Positions 28,582-36,015 of a stretch of DNA of 64,000 nucleotides are shown here, in pieces. The notes under the pieces are model-generated. The model was not told the DNA's origin, searched no databases, and was given only the letters and a program-made list of their open reading frames with translations. A program made the translations under genes and the position numbers. Position 1 is the first letter of the stretch; each line of letters opens with the position of its first letter. Origin of the DNA: an uncultured Clostridia bacterium (GTDB lineage Bacteria; Bacillota; Clostridia; Christensenellales; UBA1242); assembly GCA_934747805.1 (NCBI GenBank), contig CAKVHC010000003.1, positions 1-64,000 on the forward strand, written 5' to 3'.

Positions 28582-29688
28582 TTAATTAAATGCCAATTTG
28601 CATAGCATATTTATTAATTTTAATAATTTTTTTTCGTATTCATCAAATTCGTTAAGGCAAACGTACTCGTTGGGCTTGTGTGCTAAAGCCAAGTCGCCCA
28701 CGCCAAACACGATTGCACTGCCACCGACTGACTGGTAATAGCCCGCTTCACACGCACCGACGAAATCTTGTTCTTTTACGTCCAAACTTCTACAAATCTT
28801 CGCAATCAATTCATTGTCCCGTTTTTCCAAAGGCGGAATGCGGAGTTGGTTTTCTAGTGTAATCTCACAACCCGCGTATTGAGTTTTTAGCGTGGCAATG
28901 AAATCTGTCAACATATTCATTAGTTTGCTTTCGTTTGCATACGAAGCCGAGCGCAAGTCAAACATAACTTTCGCATAGGCGGGCACGATGTTTATTTTCT
29001 CTCCGCCTGACATAATGTTAGCGCTCATTGTCGTGTCGGCAAAGACATTGTTCAGCCTTTCAATATACAGCATAATTCTGCACGCAATGTAGTTGGCGTT
29101 TATGCCTTGGCTGTTCATACTGCTGTGACAACTTTTGCCCGTTATTTCAATCAAATATTCATTGCAACTTTTACTACGACTGCAAAGACAACTACTCGTG
29201 GGCTCACCAACGATTGTAACGCGTGGGCATATGTTCAATTCTTGCATTTTGCGCGTTACCAACTCTACGCCTTCAAGGTTGGTTTCTTCGTCGCTAGTAA
29301 TTGCAACAACGATGGGACGGTTACAAGATTTTAGCGTTTTAATATTGTTAAATATACAAGCGAAATAACTCTTCATATCTATTGCGCCCAGTCCATAAAT
29401 CTTACCATCAATTTCAGTCGCACAATATGGGTTGGTTTTGTACACATTTTCGTCCGCCACAACTGTGTCAATGTGTCCGGCAAGAACGATTGCATTTGAC
29501 ACATTTTTTAGTTCAGTGTTTACGCCAATTAATAGGTTAAATTTATCATTCTTTTCATTCTTAATTTTAATAATTTCTTTTGAAAATTTTGAGAAATTAT
29601 TTATTAAATAATTAATAATATTTTCGTTCTCAAACAAATCAAAACTTTTAATATTGATTAAATTTTCTATATATTCATATTTTTTCAT
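28582..29688 (-). CDS. M20 family metallopeptidase/deacylase (ArgE/DapE type)
   Basis: 368 residues. The di-zinc site motifs are visible: 'LAGHIDTV' (metal His and bridging Asp region), 'YGLGAIDMKSY', 'TSDEETN' (catalytic Glu pair), 'VGEPTS' and a C-terminal 'ALAHKPNEYV' His. A dimerisation domain ('CHSSMNSQGINANYIACRIM') is inserted as in the ArgE/DapE/CPG2 group. Substrate (acyl amino acid or dipeptide) is unknown. The first 60 codons are far more A+T-rich than the rest. AAGGAAG precedes the ATG. A candidate regulated leader lies upstream. Confidence 0.85.
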   Translation of the reverse strand: MKKYEYIENLINIKSFDLFENENIINYLINNFSKFSKEIIKIKNEKNDKFNLLIGVNTELKNVSNAIVLAGHIDTVVADENVYKTNPYCATEIDGKIYGLGAIDMKSYFACIFNNIKTLKSCNRPIVVAITSDEETNLEGVELVTRKMQELNICPRVTIVGEPTSSCLCSRSKSCNEYLIEITGKSCHSSMNSQGINANYIACRIMLYIERLNNVFADTTMSANIMSGGEKINIVPAYAKVMFDLRSASYANESKLMNMLTDFIATLKTQYAGCEITLENQLRIPPLEKRDNELIAKICRSLDVKEQDFVGACEAGYYQSVGGSAIVFGVGDLALAHKPNEYVCLNEFDEYEKKLLKLINMLCKLAFN

Positions 29689-29837
29689 ACTTTCTTCCTT
29701 AAAAATTCGGTATTTTTACACATTTTTTCAATAATTCTAATATTTTTGATTAATTATGCATTAATTTTATTCAATTTAATTATTTATAAAATTTATTCAA
29801 AATATTTAATAATAAATTTAAATAAAAATTAAATACA

Positions 29838-29879
29838 AAAACCCGTTGAATATTTCAAACAAAACATATCAACGGGTTT
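29838..29879 (-). terminator. Terminator of the leader/small RNA
   Basis: 11-bp perfect stem AAACCCGTTGA/TCAACGGGTTT, loop 20 nt, with TTTTTG following on the minus strand. The rest of 29689-29837 is A+T-rich with only the ribosome site of the M20 gene recognisable. Confidence 0.8.
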
Positions 29880-29971
29880 AAATCTTGGAGAATGTGCATC
29901 CATTCATATGCCTTGTGACGAGAGTGGCAAAAAGTCATCACAAAACATATACGATTTGTGAAAACTTTTTG

Positions 29972-30004
29972 CTATCTATGGCACAAAACGAATTGGATAA
30001 ACAT
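29972..30004 (-). CDS. Candidate 10-residue leader peptide
   Basis: ATG at 30004, reading MFIQFVLCHR then TAG. AAAGGAG (30016-30010) is five bases upstream and a consensus promoter precedes it. No run of one amino acid points to a particular attenuation signal. It may instead be a small membrane-active peptide. Coding is supported only by the ribosome site and context. Confidence 0.5.
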   Translation of the reverse strand: MFIQFVLCHR

Positions 30005-30032
30005 ACTATCTCCTTTTGTTAAATTTGCCATT

Positions 30033-30060
30033 ATTATATGCAAGTTTAGAGATTTGTCAA
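30033..30060 (-). promoter_or_regulatory. Strong promoter of the leader/small RNA
   Basis: Minus strand: TTGACA (30060-30055), 16-bp spacer, TATAAT (30038-30033), both boxes matching consensus exactly. It is divergent from the promoter at 30106. Confidence 0.8.
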
Positions 30061-30105
30061 GCGATAGGTGGGCGGAATTAAAAATCGAATTGCCTCCTAG
30101 ATATT

Positions 30106-30133
30106 TTGTAAATTTTTTTTGTTATGTTAAAAT
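30106..30133 (+). promoter_or_regulatory. Promoter of the 30153-31905 gene pair
   Basis: TTGTAA (30106-30111), 16-bp spacer, TAAAAT (30128-30133), followed by AAAGGAG. Confidence 0.6.
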
Positions 30134-30152
30134 ATGTCGAAAGGAGAAAGTT

Positions 30153-30722
30153 ATGGCGGTCAAGAATGAATACACAAAAGCTCGTGCGGTGAAGAAAAAT
30201 TCTTCGCAGACTCGAACGCTGAACATAAACAACAAAGAGAAAAACAGACTAAAGAAACAGGTCAAAAAACAGCCAATCATTGCCATTATTCTGGTGGCAT
30301 TGATCGTGGGTGCATTAGGTGGATATTTCGCATTTGCATTTTTAAGTCCTTTTGAAATGAATGCTTTCACAGTCAATGGTGTGGCAAGCAATGAGATTGA
30401 TTATGTTATAGTGGACATGTCGCAGATTAAGGAAAGTGCATTGAGCGTCAATCCAGATATAACTGATGACGAGGTTTTTGCTTCAGTCGTATTAAATGAC
30501 GAAGGCGTGGTTTGCAAATTCTTTGGCAAGGATGTTAGTGACAGTGTGAAAGTGGAATATCTTTATAGGGAAGACATTTCGCATGATGTGACCGCAGTAG
30601 ACAAGATAGACGTGTCGGTCGCAGGCGTATATTACATAAAATACACAAGCTCACATTTCGCATTTAAAAATTCGACTCTCATTCGCACAATCATAGTAAC
30701 AGGAGTGGAACACGATGGCTAA
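30153..30722 (+). CDS. Membrane-anchored protein with Ig-like (DUF5011-type) domain
   Basis: 189 residues: a very basic cytoplasmic N-terminus (1-45), one membrane helix (about 46-70, 'PIIAIILVALIVGALGGYFA'), and an extracellular domain. The domain's end ('VDKIDVSVAGVYYIKYTSS...STLIRTIIVTG') has the 'G.Y.v.Y' strand and final strand of DUF5011/Ig-like surface domains. ATG 30153 has AAAGGAG; a longer in-frame start lies before the promoter and is rejected. The stop overlaps the downstream metallo-beta-lactamase gene by 8 bp, so the two probably work together. Confidence 0.75.
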   Translation: MAVKNEYTKARAVKKNSSQTRTLNINNKEKNRLKKQVKKQPIIAIILVALIVGALGGYFAFAFLSPFEMNAFTVNGVASNEIDYVIVDMSQIKESALSVNPDITDDEVFASVVLNDEGVVCKFFGKDVSDSVKVEYLYREDISHDVTAVDKIDVSVAGVYYIKYTSSHFAFKNSTLIRTIIVTGVEHDG

Positions 30723-31905
30723 ACAGAGAAAATTAAATTTAGGATTAGTAATTCTTTATTCATTCATATTTCTAATTGTTGGTTTTGGAGCTGGATTTGC
30801 AGGCAAGATTTACCTTTTTGCCAATTCGTACGCAATCCCAAACACCATACAGCAGACGTCAAGCGTTGCCGAAGGCGATGTCGATGTCAACGTTGTGAAA
30901 AATCAGGAATTGTCAATTCACTTTTTGGAACTGGGAAATAAATACACGGGCGATTGTGTACTTATCAAAGTGGGCGAAGTGGAAGTGCTGGTTGACGCAG
31001 GCAGCCGTGCCAATAGTGTGGACACAATCTATGACTATGTGTCGCAATATGTTGATGGGGTGCTAGATTATGTAATTGTTACCCACGCACACCAAGACCA
31101 CTATGCTGGTTTTGCCACTGGCGAGAACACTCCAAGCCTATTTGATAAATTCAACACAAAAACAGTGATAACATTTGCTCAGACTAATCAAAAATCAACA
31201 TCAAAACTATACAACAACTTTAAGCGTGAACTGGAAGAAACAAAAGCCGACCCAGATAAGCAAACCAGTGTATACAACGCACTCGAATGCTACAATCAGT
31301 CACAAGTGGGTGCAAAACGTGTGTACGATCTGGGAAATAATGTGAGTCTGCAGATTCTGTATCAAAAATATTATGTGGAAAATGCTTCTAGCGAGAACGA
31401 TTATTCAGTTTGCTTTATGCTCAACCAAAATAATGAAAAATATTACTTATTCACGGGCGACCTTGAAACCGACGGAGAGGCAAGCCTAGTTGACGAATAC
31501 AAAAATGAGTATGGAACAGATTTGCCAAAAATGGAGCTTTACAAAGCGGGGCATCACGGTTCAAAGACGTCTTCTTCAAACAAACTTTTATCCGTAATCG
31601 ATCCAGAAATAGTTTGCATTTGTTGTTGCGCCGGAAGCAGCGAATATACATCTAACGTTAACAATCAATTCCCAACCCAAGACTTCATCAACCGCATTGC
31701 AAAATACACCACAAAAGTCTATCTCACCACACTCTGCATTGACTACACTAAGGGTGAGTTTGAGTCGTTTAATGGAAACATAATCGTGTATTCAAATATA
31801 TCAAGTCAGACATATGTGGCTTGTGCCAACAACTCCACACTGCTAAAAGACACCGACTGGTTTAAGCAGAATCGCACCTGTCCAGCCGAGTGGTTAGCAA
31901 GTTAA
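30715..31905 (+). CDS. Secreted/anchored metallo-beta-lactamase-fold hydrolase (ComEC C-terminal type)
   Basis: 396 residues. An N-terminal membrane helix (about 8-34) is followed by an extracellular MBL domain: HAHQDH (124-129) with preceding 'YVIVT', 'YLFTGDLETDGE' (metal Asp) and 'LYKAGHHGSKTSSS' (metal His). This is the pattern of ComEC-like MBL domains, which can act as nucleases or phosphodiesterases. The competence channel part of ComEC is absent, so it is a stand-alone exoenzyme candidate. Overlap with the Ig-like gene suggests a surface complex. The substrate is unknown. Confidence 0.87.
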   Translation: MAKQRKLNLGLVILYSFIFLIVGFGAGFAGKIYLFANSYAIPNTIQQTSSVAEGDVDVNVVKNQELSIHFLELGNKYTGDCVLIKVGEVEVLVDAGSRANSVDTIYDYVSQYVDGVLDYVIVTHAHQDHYAGFATGENTPSLFDKFNTKTVITFAQTNQKSTSKLYNNFKRELEETKADPDKQTSVYNALECYNQSQVGAKRVYDLGNNVSLQILYQKYYVENASSENDYSVCFMLNQNNEKYYLFTGDLETDGEASLVDEYKNEYGTDLPKMELYKAGHHGSKTSSSNKLLSVIDPEIVCICCCAGSSEYTSNVNNQFPTQDFINRIAKYTTKVYLTTLCIDYTKGEFESFNGNIIVYSNISSQTYVACANNSTLLKDTDWFKQNRTCPAEWLAS

Positions 31906-31906
31906 A

Positions 31907-31930
31907 AAAGACACCTAAAAAGGTGTTTTT
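31907..31930 (+). terminator. Terminator after the MBL gene
   Basis: Stem ACACCT/AGGTGT with loop AAAA and a following T run. Confidence 0.8.
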
Positions 31931-31937
31931 CATTGCC

Positions 31938-31965
31938 TTGACAAAAATGAATTAACAATTAAAAT
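31938..31965 (+). promoter_or_regulatory. Promoter of the putative zincin gene
   Basis: TTGACA (31938-31943), 16-bp spacer, TAAAAT (31960-31965), then AGAGG before the ATG at 31987. Confidence 0.7.
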
Positions 31966-31986
31966 GTATGTAGAGGTTACAGTTAT

Positions 31987-33105
31987 ATGTTAAAAGAAAT
32001 AGATTCAAGACTTGCCCGTTGTGCACCAAATATGCGTGAGCAATTATTGCTGGATTTGGTTAATGGTCAAGATTTCCGCAACGAACAAAATGTGCGCGAA
32101 GGCGAAGCGTATGTCGCCCATATCATAAGTGACCGTTTGGCAAAGAACTTAGACCTATCTCGCATTGAAGCAAAGTTTGTATTTCTTATATTGGCAAAAA
32201 TGTCTTTGGCGAAGAAAAATTTAACAGATGTTAAAATCAACATTCATCCAACATTAAGCAGAACTAGCAATGCGGGTGCTTTTTATCATGAGAGCACGAA
32301 TAGCATAAACATATTCGATGAATACATCTGTAATAGACATGAATTGCTAGATGTTGGCAAGTACAGAACTGAAAAGTTGAACGCAGATGCAAGAATTGAT
32401 TATTTGGTGTACCAAATATATACATTAAACCACGAGATAGAACACGCTGAACAGTTTGCTGAAATGAAGCAAGTTTCGTCAAACCCTGACTTAATGACTG
32501 CTGAGATATTTGAAATGCAAATGCAAGAAGTTGCAAGATTGTTCTATGGTGTGCAAGGCTCAAAATACGCTGATGCGAATGGGAGCGAAGCAATATATTC
32601 TGCGAATCACGATGACTTTTTGGTTGAGATAAATGCCGAACGTGATGGCGCAAAAAATACAATAGACTTATTAAAGAAAATTTCGCCTATGGGTTATGCA
32701 GTGGCTACAGATCCCAAGAAAAGTGTGCTGACTAAACGTGTAAATGATTTCACTTTAAAAAATCAAAATCTAGCACGCATTGAATGGAAAAATCCAATTA
32801 GCAATATAAACATAAATGCACGCAAATTTGTCTGTGATATAATCACGGACGTCTTGCCAAAAATATCTCAACAACAGCGAGATTTCTTTATGAACAAATA
32901 TGTTGCAATACAGTTCTTATATCATAAAGATGGAACAATGAAGTCTAAGCAAGAACTCGAAAATAACTACGAAAAATTGTTGGCGAAAACTGATGTTAAT
33001 CTGGATGTGCAGCAACAACGTGACAGACAAAAACAGATAAAAGATGTGTATAATTTGATTGGTGATTATTACAAAAGTATGAATAATGAGAACGTAAGGA
33101 AATAA
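31987..33105 (+). CDS. Hypothetical protein with HExxH zincin-like motif
   Basis: 372 residues, cytoplasmic, mostly helical. It contains 'YTLNHEIEHAEQF' with HEIEH at 149-153, the zinc-binding/catalytic motif of metallopeptidases, and a candidate third ligand in 'FLVEINAERDGA' (Glu214 or Glu218). The spacing of about 60-65 residues would suit a gluzincin-like arrangement. No family is recognised and protease activity is inferred. Flanking genes suggest an accessory region. AGAGGT ribosome site. It is monocistronic between two terminators with the same ACACCT/AGGTGT stem. Confidence 0.72.
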   Translation: MLKEIDSRLARCAPNMREQLLLDLVNGQDFRNEQNVREGEAYVAHIISDRLAKNLDLSRIEAKFVFLILAKMSLAKKNLTDVKINIHPTLSRTSNAGAFYHESTNSINIFDEYICNRHELLDVGKYRTEKLNADARIDYLVYQIYTLNHEIEHAEQFAEMKQVSSNPDLMTAEIFEMQMQEVARLFYGVQGSKYADANGSEAIYSANHDDFLVEINAERDGAKNTIDLLKKISPMGYAVATDPKKSVLTKRVNDFTLKNQNLARIEWKNPISNININARKFVCDIITDVLPKISQQQRDFFMNKYVAIQFLYHKDGTMKSKQELENNYEKLLAKTDVNLDVQQQRDRQKQIKDVYNLIGDYYKSMNNENVRK

Positions 33106-33189
33106 ATAATAGCACAAAATGTTTGGTCAATATTTAATATAACAAACTGAAAATTAAACTTAAATAAATAGACATCTTAACGCATAAAA

Positions 33190-33213
33190 AAGACACCTTT
33201 ATAGGTGTTTTTT
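33190..33213 (+). terminator. Terminator after the putative zincin gene
   Basis: Stem ACACCT/AGGTGT, loop TTAT, T run. The stem is identical to that at 31911. The remaining spacer 33106-33403 is A+T-rich with nothing else recognised. Confidence 0.8.
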
Positions 33214-33403
33214 ATTACACTAAAAAATAAAATAAAAATTAATTTTCTAATATTTTACATTTATTTTTTACTCACTGAAATATTTTTGACTGAATAATTT
33301 TTCGATGTTTGCAAAAAAAATAACCATATATGACCAAAAATAAGCAAAAAAATAAACTTTTAGTTATAAAACACGTTTTTTTGACACATTTCGACAAAAT
33401 GGT

Positions 33404-33432
33404 TTGATTTAGTTAATCCATTGTGTTATACT
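33404..33432 (+). promoter_or_regulatory. Promoter of the XRE gene
   Basis: TTGATT (33404-33409), 17-bp spacer, TATACT (33427-33432). AAGGAG precedes the ATG at 33457. Confidence 0.75.
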
Positions 33433-33456
33433 CAAATCGGTAACAAGGAGAATACA

Positions 33457-33765
33457 ATGTTAGGTGAACAACTGAAGAAATTACGCAAAGCCAAAAATAT
33501 TAAACAACGACAATTAGCAGAATATCTCAATGTATCCACTGGGGCAGTTGGGTTATGGGAACTTGATTACAGGTCACCTGACAATGAAACCCTGATTAAG
33601 ATTGCCGAATATTTCGATGTTTCAATCGAATACCTTTTGGGCGTGTCTGTGGCTAATGAAGTCACGATTGTTGACGGCAATTGCGAGTGTCGCAAATATG
33701 TTTTGACGCAAGATAATTTGAAGAAAGTGCAAGAATTGTTGTCTAGTTTTAAAACTGACAAATAA
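33457..33765 (+). CDS. XRE-family transcriptional regulator
   Basis: 102 residues with an N-terminal HTH (about 3-58, 'LGEQLKKLRKAKNIKQRQLAEYLNVSTGAVGLWELDYRSP', key residues Q..LA..L.VS...V..WE) followed by 'YFDVSIEYLLG', the typical end of this HTH class. A short C-terminal region contains 'CECRKYVLTQDNLKKVQELL'. It is probably a small repressor of itself or a neighbour. The ATG at 33457 is supported by AAGGAG; a GTG/ATG further upstream is not. Confidence 0.85.
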   Translation: MLGEQLKKLRKAKNIKQRQLAEYLNVSTGAVGLWELDYRSPDNETLIKIAEYFDVSIEYLLGVSVANEVTIVDGNCECRKYVLTQDNLKKVQELLSSFKTDK

Positions 33766-33799
33766 TTCTAGCGTCAACCTAAAACAATGATATTGAACC

Positions 33800-33827
33800 G
33801 GTTCTACTATGAGTAGAATCGTTTTTT
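33800..33827 (+). terminator. Terminator after the XRE gene
   Basis: 8-bp stem GGTTCTAC/GTAGAATC (one G-T pair), loop TATGA, then GTTTTTTT. Confidence 0.75.
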
Positions 33828-33928
33828 TGTCTGGTAGAAACTGGCAAAAAATGTGTAGAGTGAGATTTTATCCGAGTAGGTGGACTCTATTGCTGACTTC
33901 TGTTTTAATTAAAGCAGACAAGGAGAGA

Positions 33929-34513
33929 ATGATGAATAAACTTGCCAAGATTGTGAGAATAATTACTGTTGCACCTGTTATGGCACTGTTGCTGTGCTCA
34001 GTTTTGCTGGCTAAGGGCGGTGCGTACAACGGGCTATATATGTATTTCGTGTGTCTGTTTTGCTTGGGCGTTTTGCCTGCGCTAGCCTATGCGATTGAGC
34101 ATAAAACTCAAATCGTGGCAAAGCGTCACCCAGAGCTATCTTCACGTGAATGTATGCGTCGATTGGCAATCTATATGTCGAACATAGGATACATAGCTTT
34201 GATTGTCGTTGTGTATACCACACAGCAGCCCGCATTACTAAAAGAAATGGCACTGACATATCTCTTTTCGGGAATGCTAATCTACATATTTTCAATCATA
34301 CTAAATATTGATGCTAGCGGACATTCGTGCGGGTTCATTGGACCGGTCGTGTTCATGGCGTACAATGTGAGTTGGTGGTTCTTATCCTTGCTTCCGCTGT
34401 TTTTCATCTTGGCGTGGAGTTCGCTCAAACTAAAACGCCATACTCCATTTCAGGTCGTGCTGGGTGCGTTAATCCCAGTATTCAGTTTCGTGCTTGCGGT
34501 GGCAATCGTTTAG
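33929..34513 (+). CDS. PAP2-like integral membrane protein
   Basis: 194 residues and about six membrane helices. 'DASGHSCGFIGP' (about 130-141) resembles the SGH motif of PAP2 phosphatases, and 'LKRHTPFQVVLGALIP' (about 170-185) resembles the C-terminal 'HxxxDVxxG' motif, with Gln in place of Asp. The Lys-rich first motif was not found. Phosphatase activity is therefore uncertain. AGGAGAG precedes the tandem ATGs (33929/33932); an upstream in-frame extension is rejected. Confidence 0.65.
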   Translation: MMNKLAKIVRIITVAPVMALLLCSVLLAKGGAYNGLYMYFVCLFCLGVLPALAYAIEHKTQIVAKRHPELSSRECMRRLAIYMSNIGYIALIVVVYTTQQPALLKEMALTYLFSGMLIYIFSIILNIDASGHSCGFIGPVVFMAYNVSWWFLSLLPLFFILAWSSLKLKRHTPFQVVLGALIPVFSFVLAVAIV

Positions 34514-34648
34514 CACGCATTTAAAATTGCAAATAGTTGCACATATGTTCAAGCATTCATTTGCTCGCACAATCAATTTGTGCTATCATAATAGTAATAT
34601 AACTTTATCGAACTGTAAGAGTAGATTGTGTTAAAAGGCGGTGTGCGT

Positions 34649-35170
34649 ATGATAAAAACTAATAGACTGATTTTGCGTGAAATGACTGACGAAGATAAGG
34701 ACGATTTCTTTGAAATATTTAACAGCGAGAATGTAGATAAATTCGTTCGCCGTATGACGCATGAGCAGGTGGAAAAGTATTTCGCCAAACGCAAAACGAA
34801 ACCAAAAAATCCATACAGTTTTGCCGTCGTGTTGGCACAGTCCAACAAAATGATTGGCACGGTTGGCATTAAAGAAACCGAAGCCCACGTCGGCACGCTT
34901 TCGTACGTGTTCAATGATAGATATTGGGGTAATGGATATTGCACAGAGGCCTGTCTTGCTGTCATCAAAAACGCTTTTGAAAACTGGGGCTTCGAAATGA
35001 TAAAAGCCGACTGCCAAGAAGACAATAATGCATCACGTCATTTGCTAGACAAATTTGGCTTCAAGTTCGATAGAATTGCCATAGGTGAAATGATAAGTCA
35101 TCGCACAAATGAGCCTGTTAATTTTCTCTTTTTTAGCCTAGCCAAAACCGACTATAACCTAACTAAATAA
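34649..35170 (+). CDS. GNAT N-acetyltransferase, RimJ/RimL type
   Basis: 173 residues. It begins 'MIKTNRLILREMTDEDKDDFFEIF', the classic RimJ/RimL opening, and continues with 'YSFAVVLAQSNKMIGTVGI', 'LSYVFNDRYWGNGYCTEACLAVI' (acetyl-CoA pyrophosphate loop region) and 'ADCQEDNNASRHLLDKFGF'. It acetylates an amino group of unknown identity. ATG 34649 was chosen to match the family start; a GTG at 34628 is an alternative. The ribosome site (AAAGGCGG) is moderate. Confidence 0.87.
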   Translation: MIKTNRLILREMTDEDKDDFFEIFNSENVDKFVRRMTHEQVEKYFAKRKTKPKNPYSFAVVLAQSNKMIGTVGIKETEAHVGTLSYVFNDRYWGNGYCTEACLAVIKNAFENWGFEMIKADCQEDNNASRHLLDKFGFKFDRIAIGEMISHRTNEPVNFLFFSLAKTDYNLTK

Positions 35171-35227
35171 TTTTCCAACATTAAAATAAAATCCGCATTA
35201 TGCTACAAACATGTAAGGCTGGTTAAT

Positions 35228-35260
35228 AAAAGATAAATCAAGTTTTGGTTTATCTTTTTT
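35228..35260 (+). terminator. Terminator after the GNAT gene
   Basis: Stem AAAAGATAAA/TTTATCTTTT, loop 11 nt, T run. Confidence 0.7.
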
Positions 35261-35270
35261 CATTTTAGTA

Positions 35271-35299
35271 TTGTAATGTGTGCAGAGTTGTGTTATTAT
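35271..35299 (+). promoter_or_regulatory. Promoter of the 35322 gene
   Basis: TTGTAA (35271-35276), 17-bp spacer, TATTAT (35294-35299). The expected transcription start near 35306 lies after the only upstream GTG and TTG start candidates. Confidence 0.6.
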
Positions 35300-35321
35300 T
35301 CTATTGGTTAGGGAGATAATT

Positions 35322-35840
35322 ATAAAACCATATTATACAATTAAAGATATTCAAACTTTATTGTCGCAGAAGTTTCCGAAGTTGAAGTGGAACAATGAAA
35401 TATACGAAAGAAGAACAGGCGAAAAGATTTATGTGTCGATTGAAGACTTTACTAAACATATGCAAGGTACATTAGCATTGGCTTGTTCATACAGAAATAA
35501 TGAATTTCCTTTGTATGTTTCAGTTTCAGATTTTGCGTTTTTAGTTTTTGAAGATGAGTCAAATATTATGGATAGTGGTTCAACTATGAGATTGAAAAAT
35601 AATTTTACTAATGATTGGACATCATTGCTTCTAAAAAAGTATGGCTACGACTACGCAAAAGAACTTATCAATTATTGTGAAAGACGTCAGAAACAAATCA
35701 ACGATAATGCTATGCAAGAGATAACTAAATTTGCTCAAAAAGTCAAAGTAAGAGCAGAACAAGAATCTCTCCCTTATGAAAAACTTATTCAAAAAGCAAA
35801 AAATGTTTTGCCAACTTCGAATTTTACAAAAGAACGATAA
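35322..35840 (+). CDS. Hypothetical protein with apparent AUA or AUU start
   Basis: About 172 residues of unknown function; helical C-terminus, no membrane segment. The frame is open from 35280, but a promoter overlaps the GTG at 35280, and AGGGAG (35310-35315) is correctly spaced only for ATA at 35322 (six bases) or ATT at 35319. The next in-frame ATG is about 50 codons later, inside what looks like coding sequence. The codon use is A+T-rich and the surroundings are accessory. The start assignment is inference. Confidence 0.6.
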   Translation: MKPYYTIKDIQTLLSQKFPKLKWNNEIYERRTGEKIYVSIEDFTKHMQGTLALACSYRNNEFPLYVSVSDFAFLVFEDESNIMDSGSTMRLKNNFTNDWTSLLLKKYGYDYAKELINYCERRQKQINDNAMQEITKFAQKVKVRAEQESLPYEKLIQKAKNVLPTSNFTKER

Positions 35841-35938
35841 TATTAAAAATATATTGAAAAATATGAAAATAATATTTTTATATTAAAAATAAATAAAAAA
35901 TGTTGAAAAACACATATAAAATGCATGTTTTAACAAAA

Positions 35939-35969
35939 AATAACGACAATTTATAATTTTGTCGTTATT
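35939..35969. terminator. Bidirectional terminator between converging genes
   Basis: 11-bp stem AATAACGACAA/TTGTCGTTATT with a 9-nt loop, A and T runs on both sides. Confidence 0.85.
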
Positions 35970-36015
35970 TTATTATTCTAAATTAATTGATAATTATATT
36001 TGAATTATTTTTAAT

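Larger units (their letters stand above)
29838..30026 (-). ncRNA. Candidate leader RNA or small RNA with short ORF and terminator
   Basis: A predicted minus-strand transcript of about 190 nt starts after the promoter at 30060-30033. It contains a 10-codon ORF with a strong ribosome site, then a long hairpin (GCAAAAAGT/ACTTTTTGC continued by TCACAA/TTGTGA), and ends at an intrinsic terminator (AAACCCGTTGA/TCAACGGGTTT with following Ts). The M20 peptidase gene begins 150 bases beyond the terminator, so this could be an attenuator or an independent small RNA. No known riboswitch class was recognised. Confidence 0.6.
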
